Below, in pieces: positions 35,685-44,390 of a DNA stretch of 64,000 nucleotides. The DNA is taken from NCBI GenBank assembly GCA_029098505.1, contig JAQXOE010000010.1, positions 1-64,000 of the forward strand. Reading direction: 5' to 3'. Both the position numbers and the translations under genes were made by a program. Source of the DNA: Bacteroidales bacterium (GTDB lineage: Bacteria; Bacteroidota; Bacteroidia; Bacteroidales; UBA932). Within the stretch, counting starts at the first letter, position 1, and every line of letters starts with the position of its first letter. A model generated the notes under the pieces. That model did not search any database. It was not told the origin of the DNA and saw only the letters and a list, made by a program, of their open reading frames with translations.

Positions 35685-37205
35685 ATGGACAAAAAAGTAC
35701 TTTTGATGATTCTCGATGGTTGGGGAGAGGGCAGACAGGATAAATCCAACGTAATCTATACCCAGGGAGCTCCTTTTATCGAGAAGCTTCGCAAGACCTA
35801 TCCTTGCAGCAAGCTTCATGCTTGCGGCGAATATGTAGGACTTCCTGACGGACAGATGGGAAATTCTGAAGTTGGACATATGAACCTCGGCGCCGGCCGA
35901 ACCGTATATCAGGACCTCGTAAAGATCAATATAGCTTGTCGCGACCATAAGCTTCTGGAAAACAAGGAGATAGCCGAAGCTTACCGCTATGTGAAGGCCA
36001 GTGGCAAGAAGCTCCACTTTATGGGCCTCGCTTCAATGGGTGGCGTGCACTCTTCACTTACTCACCTCTATGAGTTCCTCCGTGTAGCCAAGGAGGAGGG
36101 CCTCGAGAAGGTTTACGTACATTGCTTTATGGACGGACGCGACACCGACCCGCGCTCAGGCAAGGGCTTCCTCGAGGATATCGAGAAGCATATGGCAGAG
36201 AGCACAGGCAAGATTGCCACAGTCTGCGGCCGTTTCTATGCAATGGACAGGGACAAGAGATGGGAGCGCGTCAAGGAAGCCTATGATATGCTCGTTGAGG
36301 GCAAGGGCAATACCGCAGCCTCTGCTATCGAGGCCATCGAGGCTTCATATGCTGCCGATGTGACAGACGAGTTCGTAAAGCCTTGCGTAATCACCGAGAA
36401 CGGACAGCCAATTGCTACAATCGAGGAGGGAGACGCTGTCATCTTCTTCAATTTCCGCAATGACCGTGCTCGCGAGATAACCGCCGCCCTTACCCAGACC
36501 GATATGCCTGAGGCTGGAATGCACACCATTCCGCTTCATTATTGCACACTCACTCCTTACGATGCATCATTCACCGGTCTGCACATCCTCTTTGACAAGG
36601 AAATTGTGACCGACACCCTTGGAGAGACCGTTTCTAAGGCGGGCAAAAAGCAGCTCCGCATCGCTGAAACCGAAAAATATGCTCACGTAACCTTCTTCTT
36701 CAACGGCGGCGGAGAGCAGCCTTTCGAGAACGAGAGCCGTATACTCGTGAACTCACCAAAGGTTCCTACCTATGACCTCAAGCCGGAGATGAGCGCACTT
36801 GAAGTGACTGACAAACTGCTTGCGGCAATACGCTCCGAGGAGCAGGATCTCATCATCCTTAACTATGCCAATGGCGATATGATAGGCCATACCGGTGTGT
36901 ACAGTGCCATCCGTTGTGCAGTATCCTGCATCGACGGCTGTGTAGAAACCGTTGTTGGTGCAGCCATTGAGCACGGCTATACCGTCCTTATCACCGCCGA
37001 TCACGGAAACGCCGACTACGCACTCAATGAGGACGGAACACCTAATACCGCCCATTCTCTCAACGACGTGCCGTTCATCGTTGTCAATGCCGGTGAGGAG
37101 GTCAAGAGCGTGAAGGACGGAGCCCTCTGCAATGTGGCACCTACCATCCTCAAGCTTATGGGTATCGCTCAGCCTGAGGCAATGACAGCAGAACCTCTTG
37201 TATAA
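35685..37205 (+). CDS. gpmI: 2,3-bisphosphoglycerate-independent phosphoglycerate mutase
   Basis: The 506-residue glycolytic enzyme has the alkaline-phosphatase-type metal sites: [11 protein letters not shown] at the start, the catalytic serine in [17 protein letters not shown] (Ser about residue 64), [14 protein letters not shown] at about 145 and the second metal cluster [14 protein letters not shown] and [11 protein letters not shown]. It interconverts 3- and 2-phosphoglycerate using two Mn2+ ions. Length and motifs are normal. Its end lies 23 bp before manA. Confidence 0.97.
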   Translation: MDKKVLLMILDGWGEGRQDKSNVIYTQGAPFIEKLRKTYPCSKLHACGEYVGLPDGQMGNSEVGHMNLGAGRTVYQDLVKINIACRDHKLLENKEIAEAYRYVKASGKKLHFMGLASMGGVHSSLTHLYEFLRVAKEEGLEKVYVHCFMDGRDTDPRSGKGFLEDIEKHMAESTGKIATVCGRFYAMDRDKRWERVKEAYDMLVEGKGNTAASAIEAIEASYAADVTDEFVKPCVITENGQPIATIEEGDAVIFFNFRNDRAREITAALTQTDMPEAGMHTIPLHYCTLTPYDASFTGLHILFDKEIVTDTLGETVSKAGKKQLRIAETEKYAHVTFFFNGGGEQPFENESRILVNSPKVPTYDLKPEMSALEVTDKLLAAIRSEEQDLIILNYANGDMIGHTGVYSAIRCAVSCIDGCVETVVGAAIEHGYTVLITADHGNADYALNEDGTPNTAHSLNDVPFIVVNAGEEVKSVKDGALCNVAPTILKLMGIAQPEAMTAEPLV

Positions 37206-37227
37206 TTCAGCAACAAAGCAGAAGCGA

Positions 37228-38190
37228 ATGATTTCTCAGCCGCTGAGATTCCGCCCCATACTGAAGACTCTGGTTTGGGGCGGTGATAAAATAGCTGCCT
37301 TCAAGGGCATACAAAGTGACAGTTCCCATATAGGCGAAAGCTGGGAACTGTCTGCCATTAAGGGCAGTGAGACTGTGGTTGTTGAAGGGGAATATGCTGG
37401 CCTGGACATACCCAAACTATCTGCACTTTTCGGGGAGGACTTCCTTGGCAAGCACGTTGTCGAAAAGTATGGGTGTGAGTTTCCCTTGCTGGTGAAATTC
37501 ATTGATGCTGCCAGCGACCTCAGCGTCCAGGTTCATCCTGATGACGCATTGGCTTTGCAGCGTTGTGGAAAGAGGGGCAAATCGGAGCTGTGGTATGTGC
37601 TCGAAGCTGCAGAAGGCGCCAGGCTTCTGTCCGGTCTCTCGAAGGAGTTCAGCAAGGAACGTTATGACCAAATCGCGGGCGGTCCGGAGATAATGGACTA
37701 CCTATGCCAGCATATTGTCAGCGAGGGAGATGTGTTCTTCCTTCCTGCCGGCCGTATCCATTCTATAGGAAAGGGCTGTTTCGTTTTGGAGATTCAGCAA
37801 TCTTCCGACATTACGTACAGGATTTATGATTACGGCAGGCCCGGTTTGGACGGCCGTCCTCGTGAACTTCATACAGCAGAGGCCAGAGATGCGATAGATT
37901 ATCGCCTTTACCCTGATTATAAGCTTGATTATCAGAGAACTGAGAATCAGGAGAACGTACTTGTCTCCTGTCCTCATTTTACCAGCTCCTTCTTCAAGCT
38001 GACCCGGACTGTGACCAAGTCCGTATGTGAGCTGGACTCCTTTGTGATAGCAGTCTGTGCGGAAGGGGAGGGCAGCGTAAACGGTCTCGCTGTAAGAGCT
38101 GGAGAGAGTCTCCTCATACCGGCTTGTGCGGAAAGGCTTGTAATGAGCCCCGGCAGCCGTGGGATGACGATACTTACTGCCAATTGTTGA
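37228..38190 (+). CDS. manA: Mannose-6-phosphate isomerase (class I, short form)
   Basis: The 320-residue cupin enzyme starts at ATG 37228 (MISQPLRFRPILKTLVWGGDKIAAFKG); the TTG at 37198 used in the track would overlap gpmI. The zinc site is seen in LSVQVHPDDALALQ and FFLPAGRIHSIGKGCFVLEIQQSSDITYRIYDYGR. It links fructose-6-phosphate and mannose-6-phosphate metabolism. Its length fits the short bacterial type (about 310-325 residues). It follows gpmI closely and may be co-transcribed with it. Confidence 0.93.
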   Translation: MISQPLRFRPILKTLVWGGDKIAAFKGIQSDSSHIGESWELSAIKGSETVVVEGEYAGLDIPKLSALFGEDFLGKHVVEKYGCEFPLLVKFIDAASDLSVQVHPDDALALQRCGKRGKSELWYVLEAAEGARLLSGLSKEFSKERYDQIAGGPEIMDYLCQHIVSEGDVFFLPAGRIHSIGKGCFVLEIQQSSDITYRIYDYGRPGLDGRPRELHTAEARDAIDYRLYPDYKLDYQRTENQENVLVSCPHFTSSFFKLTRTVTKSVCELDSFVIAVCAEGEGSVNGLAVRAGESLLIPACAERLVMSPGSRGMTILTANC

Positions 38191-38212
38191 CATTGACATA
38201 ATAAGCAATAGT

Positions 38213-40189
38213 ATGAAAATCAGGATGATAACAGTGAGCGCATTGCTCTTGACCGCTATTTTGGCGGATGCCCAGCGCCCAATGAAGGCTCCTGCGGGAG
38301 GCAAAAGAATCAGCAATGAGCTGATAGGGATTTTCTTCGAGGATATCAGCTATGCGGCTGATGGTGGGCTCAATGCCCAGCTCGTACAGAACGCTTCCTT
38401 TGAGTACAGCCTTTCCGAGCAGGATGGTTGGGGACCGGGCACAATGTGGAGCGTAGCCCATCCGGGACATGCCATAGGACAGCTCGAGATACGTCAGCAG
38501 AATCCGCTCCATCCTGACAATCCTACTTATATGCACATCCAGGTCGAGCGTTTGCGCCACTATTCTGACTATGACGGACGCCTTGGTTATGGCCTTCAGA
38601 ATGCAGGCTGGGAGGGAATGAATGTGAAGGAAGGGGAGGGATATGATTTCTCAGCCTTTCTGCGCAATTCCGATGCCTCTCCGAAAAGCATTGAGGTCGT
38701 TCTGCTCGACCCTTCGAAGCCTACTCAGCCTCTTGCACTCTCCAAACTTGAATGCAGATCAAGCAGTTGGGAGAGATTGGAGTGCTCGCTCGTTCCTGAG
38801 AGCAGCTGCAGCAATGCGCTTCTTCAAGTGCTCGTGCAGAGCGAAGGCGGCATTGACATTGACAATGTATCCCTGATTCCTCGAGATACTTATCACGGAC
38901 ACGGCCTGCGCCGCGATCTGGCTGAGGCTCTCGAGGCCTTGAACCCCAAATTCATGCGCTTCCCTGGCGGCTGTGTCGTTCACGGCGGTCCGGATGGCTT
39001 CGCTGCTACCTACCGTTGGAAAAGCACTGTCGGTCCTAAGGAGCAGAGGAAGGGCATTAAGAATCCTTGGGGCTATCACCAGTCAATGGAGCTGGGCTAC
39101 TTCGAGTATTTCCAGCTCTGCGAAGATATGGGAATGGAGCCCGTTCCGATATTGCCTTGCGGATTGAGCTGTCAGGGCGCGGGAGGAGCTTGGGGGCTTC
39201 CGGAACAAGCGCAGGAGGCCGTACCTATGTCCGAGATGGATGAATGGGTGGAGGATGCATTGGACCTCATTGAGTGGGCCAATGGCTCTGTTGACAGTGA
39301 ATGGGGCTCTGTGAGAGCAGCTGCCGGTCATCCGGAGCCGTTCAATCTCAAGTACTTGGGTATTGGCAATGAGGAAAAGATAACACCCGAATTCGAGGAG
39401 CGCTTCCGCTATATGTATGAGAGAATCAGCGCTGCTCATCCTGAAATCGTCATAATAGGGACCGCCGGTCCGGGTTCGCATCAGGGCAATACGGATTATG
39501 ACAATGCCTGGAGTTTCGCCAATGAGCTTGGCCTTCCTGTCATCGATGAACACTATTACGAGCCTCGCGAGTACTTCCAGAACAGCCGCCAGTACGACAG
39601 CTATCCGCGCAATCGCAAAACCAAAGTCTATCTGGGCGAATACGCCTCCAAGGACAAGAAACTCGTCGATGCCCTGTCTGAAGCGCTCTATCTGCTTCAT
39701 GTTGAGCGCAATGCCGATATTGTCATAATGACTTCCTATGCTCCTCTCTTCTGCCGCAAGGGCACTCATAACTGGGACCCTAATCTCATCTATTTCGACA
39801 ACGAGAGAGTCATTCCGAGCTGCAGCTATTATGTCCAGCAGCTTTTCGGCAATTCCTCAGGCGATTATTACTACGGGGATTGCGTTGAAATTAAGGACAA
39901 GACCGCGCTTCAGGAGCAGTCAGTAGTTCTTAATACGGCTACGAGGGAGCTTTTTGTGAAGATATGCAATGCTTCTTCTGAAGCTAAGGAGTGCAGTGTC
40001 GACCTTCGTCGCTTCAATGGTCTGGCTCCAACTGCCGAACTGACTGTCCTGAGCGGTGACCCTATGGCTGAAAACAATTTCGAACAGCAGCCTGTTGCTC
40101 CAAGGCAGGAAGAGCTGGGCATACAAAAGAAAATGTCCCTTACTGTCGAAGCCAATAGCCTGATAATGATCAGGATAGCTCTGAAGTAG
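38213..40189 (+). CDS. GH51 alpha-L-arabinofuranosidase
   Basis: The 658-residue protein has a signal peptide (ending LADAQ), then a carbohydrate-binding-like beta domain (~90-220) and a GH51 barrel. The acid/base glutamate is in KYLGIGNEEK (about residue 387), and the nucleophile is in KVYLGEYASKD (about residue 475). A C-terminal beta domain ends at VEANSLIMIRIALK. The N-terminal ISNELIGIFFEDISYAADGGLNAQLVQNASFEY is diagnostic of the family. It removes arabinofuranosyl side chains from arabinan or arabinoxylan. It is not beside SusCD genes; it lies 22 bp after manA, so it may share that transcript. Confidence 0.93.
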   Translation: MKIRMITVSALLLTAILADAQRPMKAPAGGKRISNELIGIFFEDISYAADGGLNAQLVQNASFEYSLSEQDGWGPGTMWSVAHPGHAIGQLEIRQQNPLHPDNPTYMHIQVERLRHYSDYDGRLGYGLQNAGWEGMNVKEGEGYDFSAFLRNSDASPKSIEVVLLDPSKPTQPLALSKLECRSSSWERLECSLVPESSCSNALLQVLVQSEGGIDIDNVSLIPRDTYHGHGLRRDLAEALEALNPKFMRFPGGCVVHGGPDGFAATYRWKSTVGPKEQRKGIKNPWGYHQSMELGYFEYFQLCEDMGMEPVPILPCGLSCQGAGGAWGLPEQAQEAVPMSEMDEWVEDALDLIEWANGSVDSEWGSVRAAAGHPEPFNLKYLGIGNEEKITPEFEERFRYMYERISAAHPEIVIIGTAGPGSHQGNTDYDNAWSFANELGLPVIDEHYYEPREYFQNSRQYDSYPRNRKTKVYLGEYASKDKKLVDALSEALYLLHVERNADIVIMTSYAPLFCRKGTHNWDPNLIYFDNERVIPSCSYYVQQLFGNSSGDYYYGDCVEIKDKTALQEQSVVLNTATRELFVKICNASSEAKECSVDLRRFNGLAPTAELTVLSGDPMAENNFEQQPVAPRQEELGIQKKMSLTVEANSLIMIRIALK

Positions 40190-40212
40190 GGGACTTGTGG
40201 GGTTTGGACCGC

Positions 40213-40782
40213 TTAGACGGTCATAATCTCTTTTTCCTTGGCTGAAACGACTTCGTCGACTTTCTTTACGTTCTTGTCTGTGATCTTCTGAACTTCATCC
40301 TCAGCCTCCTTCTCGGTGTCCTCGGACATTCCTTCGTTCTTCATTGCTTTCTTCAGGAGATCTACAGCGTCGCGTCTGGCATTTCTTACAACCACCTTGG
40401 CATTCTCACCAGCGGCTTTTGCCTTCTTGATGAGTTCCTTTCTTCTCTCCTCGGTGAGCGGCGGTACCATACAGCGTATCACCTCGCCGTTGTTCTGGGG
40501 ATTGAGACCTACATTGGCATCGATGATGGCCTTCTCGATTTTCTGGATCATGTTCCTCTCCCAAGGCTGGATGGCAATGGTCTTGGCATCAGGGGTGGTG
40601 ATGGAAGCAACGTTCTGCAAAGGGGAAGGTGTTCCGTAATAATCCACGAATACACTGTTGAGGAGGGCCGGGCTGGCCTTTCCGACGCGATATGATTTGA
40701 GGTCCTCTTCGAGATAGTTGATTGCCTCCTTCATCTTGGCATCACAGTTATTGATGATTTCTTTTGCTCTGTCTGTAAGCAT
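40213..40782 (-). CDS. frr: Ribosome recycling factor
   Basis: The 189-residue protein is of normal length, with the RRF core LEEDLKSYRVGKASPALLNSVFVDYYGTPSPLQNVASITTPDAKTIAIQPWERNMIQKIEKAI and PPLTEERRKELIKKAKAAGENAKVVVRNARRDA. Together with EF-G it splits the post-termination ribosome. It lies 23 bp downstream of pyrH on the minus strand and is likely in the same operon. Its 3' end converges with the GH51 gene across 23 bp. Confidence 0.97.
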   Translation of the reverse strand: MLTDRAKEIINNCDAKMKEAINYLEEDLKSYRVGKASPALLNSVFVDYYGTPSPLQNVASITTPDAKTIAIQPWERNMIQKIEKAIIDANVGLNPQNNGEVIRCMVPPLTEERRKELIKKAKAAGENAKVVVRNARRDAVDLLKKAMKNEGMSEDTEKEAEDEVQKITDKNVKKVDEVVSAKEKEIMTV

Positions 40783-40805
40783 AGTCAGTGAAATAATTAT
40801 GTTAC

Positions 40806-41510
40806 TTATACGTGTACTAGGGTTCCTATTTTTTCACCCTTGATGAGTTTCGAGAGATTGCCTTCCTTGTTCATATCGAACACGATGATAGGCATATTGC
40901 CCTGCTCGCAGAGGGCGAAGGCGGTGGCGTCCATTACTTTCAGGCGGTCGCTGATGGCTTTTTCGAAGCTGAGCTCCTCGTATTTGACGGCATCAGGGCA
41001 TTTTTCAGGGTCGGCATTGTACACTCCGTCAACGCGTGTGCCCTTCAGGAGAGCGTCTGCGCCGATTTCCAGGGCTCTGAGCGCTGCGCCCGAGTCTGTG
41101 GTGAAGAACGGATTTCCTGTGCCTCCGGCAATCAGTGCTACTCCGCCCTTTTCCATTACCTGCACCGCATGCTCGCGCACATAGTAACGCGCTACCGGCT
41201 CCATCGGGGTGGCGGTGAAGACTTCAGCATCAATTCCCTGAGACCTGATGCCCATTGCCAGACCGAGGGAATTGATGACGGTAGCGAGCATTCCCATCTT
41301 GTCGCCATTGACCCTGTCAAAACCCTTGCCCGCACCTTGGAGGCCGCGGAAGATATTGCCTCCGCCTATGACAATGGCGACCTGAAGGCCTTCCTTTACG
41401 GCATCAGCCACTTCTTTCGCGTAGGCGTTCAGCCTGTTTTCGTCAATTCCTTTGCCCGAAGGGCCGCCCAGGCTTTCGCCGCTAAGCTTCAGCAAGACTC
41501 TTTTATACAT
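40806..41510 (-). CDS. pyrH: UMP kinase
   Basis: The 234-residue amino-acid-kinase-fold enzyme shows KRVLLKLSGESLGGPSGKGID at the start, AIVIGGGNIFRGLQGAGKGFDRVNGDKMGMLATVINSLGL, and GTGNPFFTTDSGAALRALEIGADALLKGTRVDGVYNADP. It phosphorylates UMP to UDP. It is followed by frr. In many bacteria both lie downstream of rpsB-tsf; here they are on the opposite strand and separated from them by sdhC and the ribosomal promoter. Confidence 0.97.
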   Translation of the reverse strand: MYKRVLLKLSGESLGGPSGKGIDENRLNAYAKEVADAVKEGLQVAIVIGGGNIFRGLQGAGKGFDRVNGDKMGMLATVINSLGLAMGIRSQGIDAEVFTATPMEPVARYYVREHAVQVMEKGGVALIAGGTGNPFFTTDSGAALRALEIGADALLKGTRVDGVYNADPEKCPDAVKYEELSFEKAISDRLKVMDATAFALCEQGNMPIIVFDMNKEGNLSKLIKGEKIGTLVHV

Positions 41511-41533
41511 ATTGTGCGCTTTCTTTGGATTAA

Positions 41534-41564
41534 CAAATTTATCGGAAAATTATGAAACTTGCAA
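41534..41564 (-). promoter_or_regulatory. pyrH-frr promoter
   Basis: On the minus strand TTG (41564-41562), 20 bases, TAAATTTG (41541-41534). It matches the Bacteroidetes consensus and lies 24 bases before the pyrH start. Confidence 0.7.
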
Positions 41565-41573
41565 GAAAGAGTC

Positions 41574-41581
41574 TATATTTG
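41574..41581 (+). promoter_or_regulatory. -7 box upstream of sdhC
   Basis: TATATTTG matches TAnnTTTG and is 40 bases before the ATG at 41622. It is divergent from, and only ten bases beyond, the -33 box of the pyrH promoter. A matching -33 box was not found. Confidence 0.5.
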
Positions 41582-41621
41582 CAACTCAGAACAAACCTCA
41601 TTGAATAAATCAGTTAAAGAT

Positions 41622-42332
41622 ATGTTTATTTTCAACTCTTCAATCGGAAAGAAATTCGTTCAGAGCGTGAGCGGCGCTTTCCTCATTATTTTCCTCCTCC
41701 TTCATGCTACTATCAACTTCTTCTCTGTAATCGATGCTTTCACAGGTAAATACGGAGCTGTTGCTGCAGACGAGAAACTTTTCTCTGCAGGTGATGGTCT
41801 TTTCAAGCTGGGTTGCGACTTTATGTCGACTCCGGTTATTTCGATTATGGTCCCTGTGCTTGCTCTCGGTTTCCTTGTGCACATCATCTACGGCTGCTGG
41901 CTCTCTTGGCAGAACCTCAAGGCCCGTGGCCCTCAGAAGTATGCAGTAGCAAGCAAGGCTGCAGCTGATTCCTGGTCAGCCAAGAATATGCTTGTTCTCG
42001 GTCTTGTAATTCTCGGAGTAATCTTCTTCCACCTTACACATTTCTGGGCCAAGATGCAGCTCCCTGAGATGTTCGGAGTAGGTGAGTTTGAAAACAACCC
42101 ATATCTCCTTCTTGGCGCTACATTCGGAAAGTGGTGGATACTTGTTATCTATCTCATTTGGTTCGTGGCTCTCTGGTTCCACCTCGTACACGGTTTCTGG
42201 AGCATGTTCCAGACTGTGGGCTGGAGCGGACAGACTTGGTTCAAGAGAATCAAGGTTATCGGTGTAGTCGTTGCTACTGTCATCTGCCTTGCTTTTGTCG
42301 CTACAGCAGTAACCGCCTTCATAATGGCATAA
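41622..42332 (+). CDS. sdhC: Succinate dehydrogenase/fumarate reductase cytochrome b subunit
   Basis: The 236-residue membrane protein has five hydrophobic helices (FVQSVSGAFLIIFLLLHATINFF, VISIMVPVLALGFLVHIIYGCW, MLVLGLVILGVIFFHLTHFW, WWILVIYLIWFVALWFHLVHGFW, VIGVVVATVICLAFVATAVTAFIM) with conserved histidines for two b hemes, as in the type-B di-heme quinol:fumarate reductases of Bacteroidetes and Wolinella. The start at 41622 (MFIFNSSIGKKF) was chosen over 41559. Normally it is followed by the flavoprotein and iron-sulfur genes; here rplM follows after 115 bp and neither partner is in the window. Confidence 0.9.
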   Translation: MFIFNSSIGKKFVQSVSGAFLIIFLLLHATINFFSVIDAFTGKYGAVAADEKLFSAGDGLFKLGCDFMSTPVISIMVPVLALGFLVHIIYGCWLSWQNLKARGPQKYAVASKAAADSWSAKNMLVLGLVILGVIFFHLTHFWAKMQLPEMFGVGEFENNPYLLLGATFGKWWILVIYLIWFVALWFHLVHGFWSMFQTVGWSGQTWFKRIKVIGVVVATVICLAFVATAVTAFIMA

Positions 42333-42353
42333 TTTCTTCAATTGAGAAGATAA

Positions 42354-42386
42354 ATTTGTTTAAGAAATATATTTTGAGTACCTTTG
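42354..42386 (+). promoter_or_regulatory. Promoter of rplM-rpsI
   Basis: TTTG (42354-42357), 21 bases, TACCTTTG (42379-42386). Both boxes match consensus. The transcript would begin only a few bases downstream, inside the hairpin listed next. Confidence 0.75.
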
Positions 42387-42418
42387 CGGTCCCTATTTTG
42401 TGTAGGGATCGCAATTTT
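42386..42418 (+). promoter_or_regulatory. Hairpin in the rplM leader
   Basis: A 10-bp stem GCGGTCCCTA/TAGGGATCGC (one G-U pair) with a 7-base loop is followed by AATTTTTT. It could be a terminator-like attenuator or a site for autoregulation by L13 in the 5' leader of its own mRNA. It is the first structure after the promoter, 30 bases before the rplM ATG. If transcription starts at the usual distance from the -7 box, the first few stem bases might not be in the transcript. Confidence 0.55.
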
Positions 42419-42447
42419 TTATAGTTAAACCATTAAAGATCAACACA

Positions 42448-42900
42448 ATGGACACACAAAGCTACAAAACAGTATCGCTTAACAAGGCTACTGTGAACAA
42501 GGAGTGGGTCGTCATTGATGCTACAGATCTCGCACTTGGTCGCCTTGCTGCAAGAATTGCTCTTGTCCTCCGTGGCAAGAACAAGCCGGGCTTCACTCCT
42601 AACGTTGACTGCGGTGACAATGTCATCGTCATCAACGCTGAGAAGGTCGCTCTCAAAGGCAAGAAGATGACTGACCGTGTTTATACACGCTACACAGGTT
42701 ATCCAGGTGGACAGCGTTTCACCACACCAAGGGAGATTCTCGCAAAGAGACCTACTGAATTGGTCAGGATGGCAGTAAAGGGTATGCTTCCTAAGACCCG
42801 TCTTGGTGACAAGATCTACGGAAACCTTCATGTATATGCAGGACCGGAGCATCCACACCAGGCTCAGAACCCTAGAACTATTACGTTGGACGAAATTTAA
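42448..42900 (+). CDS. rplM: 50S ribosomal protein L13
   Basis: The 150-residue protein shows WVVIDATDLALGRLAARIALVLRGKNKPGFTPNVDCGDNVIVINAEKV and VRMAVKGMLPKTRLGDKIYGNLHVYAGPEHPHQAQNP, the L13 signatures. It is an early-assembly protein of the large subunit. It is followed after 9 bp by rpsI, the universal gene pair. The promoter and hairpin leader lie directly upstream. Confidence 0.98.
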   Translation: MDTQSYKTVSLNKATVNKEWVVIDATDLALGRLAARIALVLRGKNKPGFTPNVDCGDNVIVINAEKVALKGKKMTDRVYTRYTGYPGGQRFTTPREILAKRPTELVRMAVKGMLPKTRLGDKIYGNLHVYAGPEHPHQAQNPRTITLDEI

Positions 42901-42909
42901 ACAGAGCAA

Positions 42910-43299
42910 ATGGAACAGATTCACGCCCTTGGAAGACGTAAAGCAGCTGTAGCTCGCGTTTATCTCGTAGAAGGAACAGGCAAGATTGTCATCAACGACC
43001 GCACCCTCGAGGATTACTTTGCTGAGGATGCTCTCCGTTACATCGTCAACCAGCCTGCTGCAGTTACTAAGACTGAAGGCCAGTTTGATATCAAGGTTAC
43101 CGTCGTTGGCGGTGGTATCAAGGGTCAGGCTGAGGCTATCAGACTCGGTATCGCACGCGCACTTTGCGAGGTGGATAAGGAGGCATACCGTTCTACTCTC
43201 AAGGCAGCAGGATTCCTCACCCGCGATGCTCGCGAGGTCGAGAGAAAGAAGCCTGGCCAGCCTGGTGCACGTAGACGCTTCCAGTTCAGTAAACGTTAG
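42910..43299 (+). CDS. rpsI: 30S ribosomal protein S9
   Basis: The 129-residue protein has the S9 sequence: [33 protein letters not shown], a glycine-rich [21 protein letters not shown] and the basic tail [17 protein letters not shown] that reaches the P-site tRNA. It is co-transcribed with rplM. Confidence 0.98.
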   Translation: MEQIHALGRRKAAVARVYLVEGTGKIVINDRTLEDYFAEDALRYIVNQPAAVTKTEGQFDIKVTVVGGGIKGQAEAIRLGIARALCEVDKEAYRSTLKAAGFLTRDAREVERKKPGQPGARRRFQFSKR

Positions 43300-43475
43300 T
43301 CATTACACAACTGTTTTACAATTGCACAGTCCGGTTCAGAAATTCTCAGATCTTTGGAAGGATGCGAATCCGACCAGGCTACCGGAGGATTGCCGCGACT
43401 GCGGAAAAGACGGGAGATTGACGAGGTCACTGCTCCGGTCTTGATGAAAAGAGTAAACAAAAAAACAACAAAACA
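43300..43475 (+). promoter_or_regulatory. Structured leader upstream of rpsB (candidate)
   Basis: This 176-base gap between rpsI and rpsB contains an imperfect stem AAGACGGGAG/CTCCGGTCTT (about 43409-43444) and further GC-rich segments (GGCTACCGGAGG, CCGCGACTGCGG), unlike the usual A/T-rich gaps here. Ribosomal protein S2 represses its own mRNA through such a leader in other bacteria. No terminator or clear promoter is seen, so the region may act at the RNA level. It was checked for a tRNA and does not fold into a cloverleaf. Confidence 0.35.
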
Positions 43476-44294
43476 ATGTCAAGAACAAATTTCCAGGAAT
43501 TGCTTGATGCAGGCGTTCACTTCGGTCACTTGGCCAGAAAGTGGAATCCTCGTATGGCTCCTTATATCTTCGATCAGAAGAACGGAATCCATATCATTGA
43601 CCTGCACAAGAGCATCGTCAAGATAGACGAGGCTGCTGAGGAGATGAAGGAGCTTGCAAAGTCAGGCCGCAAGATTCTCTTCGTAGCTACAAAGAAACAG
43701 GCAAAGGACATCGTTTCAGAGAAGGCTGCTTCAGTCAATATGCCTTCTATTACTGAGAGATGGGCAGGTGGTATGCTTACCAACTTCCCTACAGTCCGCA
43801 AGGCCATCAAGAAGATGAGTACCATCGACAAGATGAAGGAGGATGGTACCTTCGACAAACTCGCCAAGAGAGAGCGTCTTCAGGTAGACCGTCAGAGAGC
43901 AAAGTTGGAGAAGAACCTCGGCTCTATCAGGGATATGAGCCGTCTCCCTTCAGCACTTTTCGTTATCGACGTCCAGAAGGAGGCTAATGCCATCAAAGAG
44001 GCTAACCGTCTCAACATTCCGGTTTTCGCTATGGTTGATACTTGTTGCGATCCTACACCGATTGATTACGTAATTCCGGCAAATGATGACGCTGCAAAGT
44101 CTATTGAATGCATTATGAATATTCTTTGCAAGGCCATTCAGGAAGGATTGGACGAAAGAAAGCTCGAGAAGGACAAGGAAGCTGCAGAAGAAGAGGCAGC
44201 TGTTAAGCCTACAGGAAAGAAGCTCCGTGCCCGCAAGGGTGCCAAGCCAGTTGACGTAGAGGCTGAATCAGAGGCAGCAGCGAGCGCAGAATAA
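43476..44294 (+). CDS. rpsB: 30S ribosomal protein S2
   Basis: The 272-residue protein starts MSRTNFQELLDAGVHFGHLARKWNPRMAPYIFDQKNGIHIIDL and has the coiled-coil hairpin with ERLQVDRQRAKLEKNLGSI and the conserved NIPVFAMVDTCCDPTPIDYVIPANDDAAKSIE. Its C-terminus has an extra charged tail (EKDKEAAEEEAAVKPTGKKLRARKGAK) common in this phylum. It is followed by tsf, the usual partner. Confidence 0.98.
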   Translation: MSRTNFQELLDAGVHFGHLARKWNPRMAPYIFDQKNGIHIIDLHKSIVKIDEAAEEMKELAKSGRKILFVATKKQAKDIVSEKAASVNMPSITERWAGGMLTNFPTVRKAIKKMSTIDKMKEDGTFDKLAKRERLQVDRQRAKLEKNLGSIRDMSRLPSALFVIDVQKEANAIKEANRLNIPVFAMVDTCCDPTPIDYVIPANDDAAKSIECIMNILCKAIQEGLDERKLEKDKEAAEEEAAVKPTGKKLRARKGAKPVDVEAESEAAASAE

Positions 44295-44314
44295 AAGCTC
44301 TGTCCAAAAATAAT

Positions 44315-44362
44315 GGCCTGTGCGTACTTTTGCCTGAAACAAAAGTCTGCATAGGCCTTTTT
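44315..44362 (+). terminator. Hairpin between rpsB and tsf, with an internal -7 box
   Basis: GGCCTGTGCGTACTTTTG / CAAAAGTCTGCATAGGCC forms a long stem (about 16 of 18 paired) with a CCTGAAA loop, then TTTTTA. It looks like a terminator or partial attenuator. The left arm contains TACTTTTG (44325-44332), a match to the -7 consensus, so tsf may also have its own start here. Confidence 0.65.
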
Positions 44363-44390
44363 ACATTAACAGAATAAAAAAATCAAAGAT

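Noticed and set aside
43300-43475. tRNA gene suspected from GCGAATCCGACC
   Set aside because: The segment cannot be folded into a full cloverleaf with acceptor and anticodon arms, so it was kept only as a possible leader.
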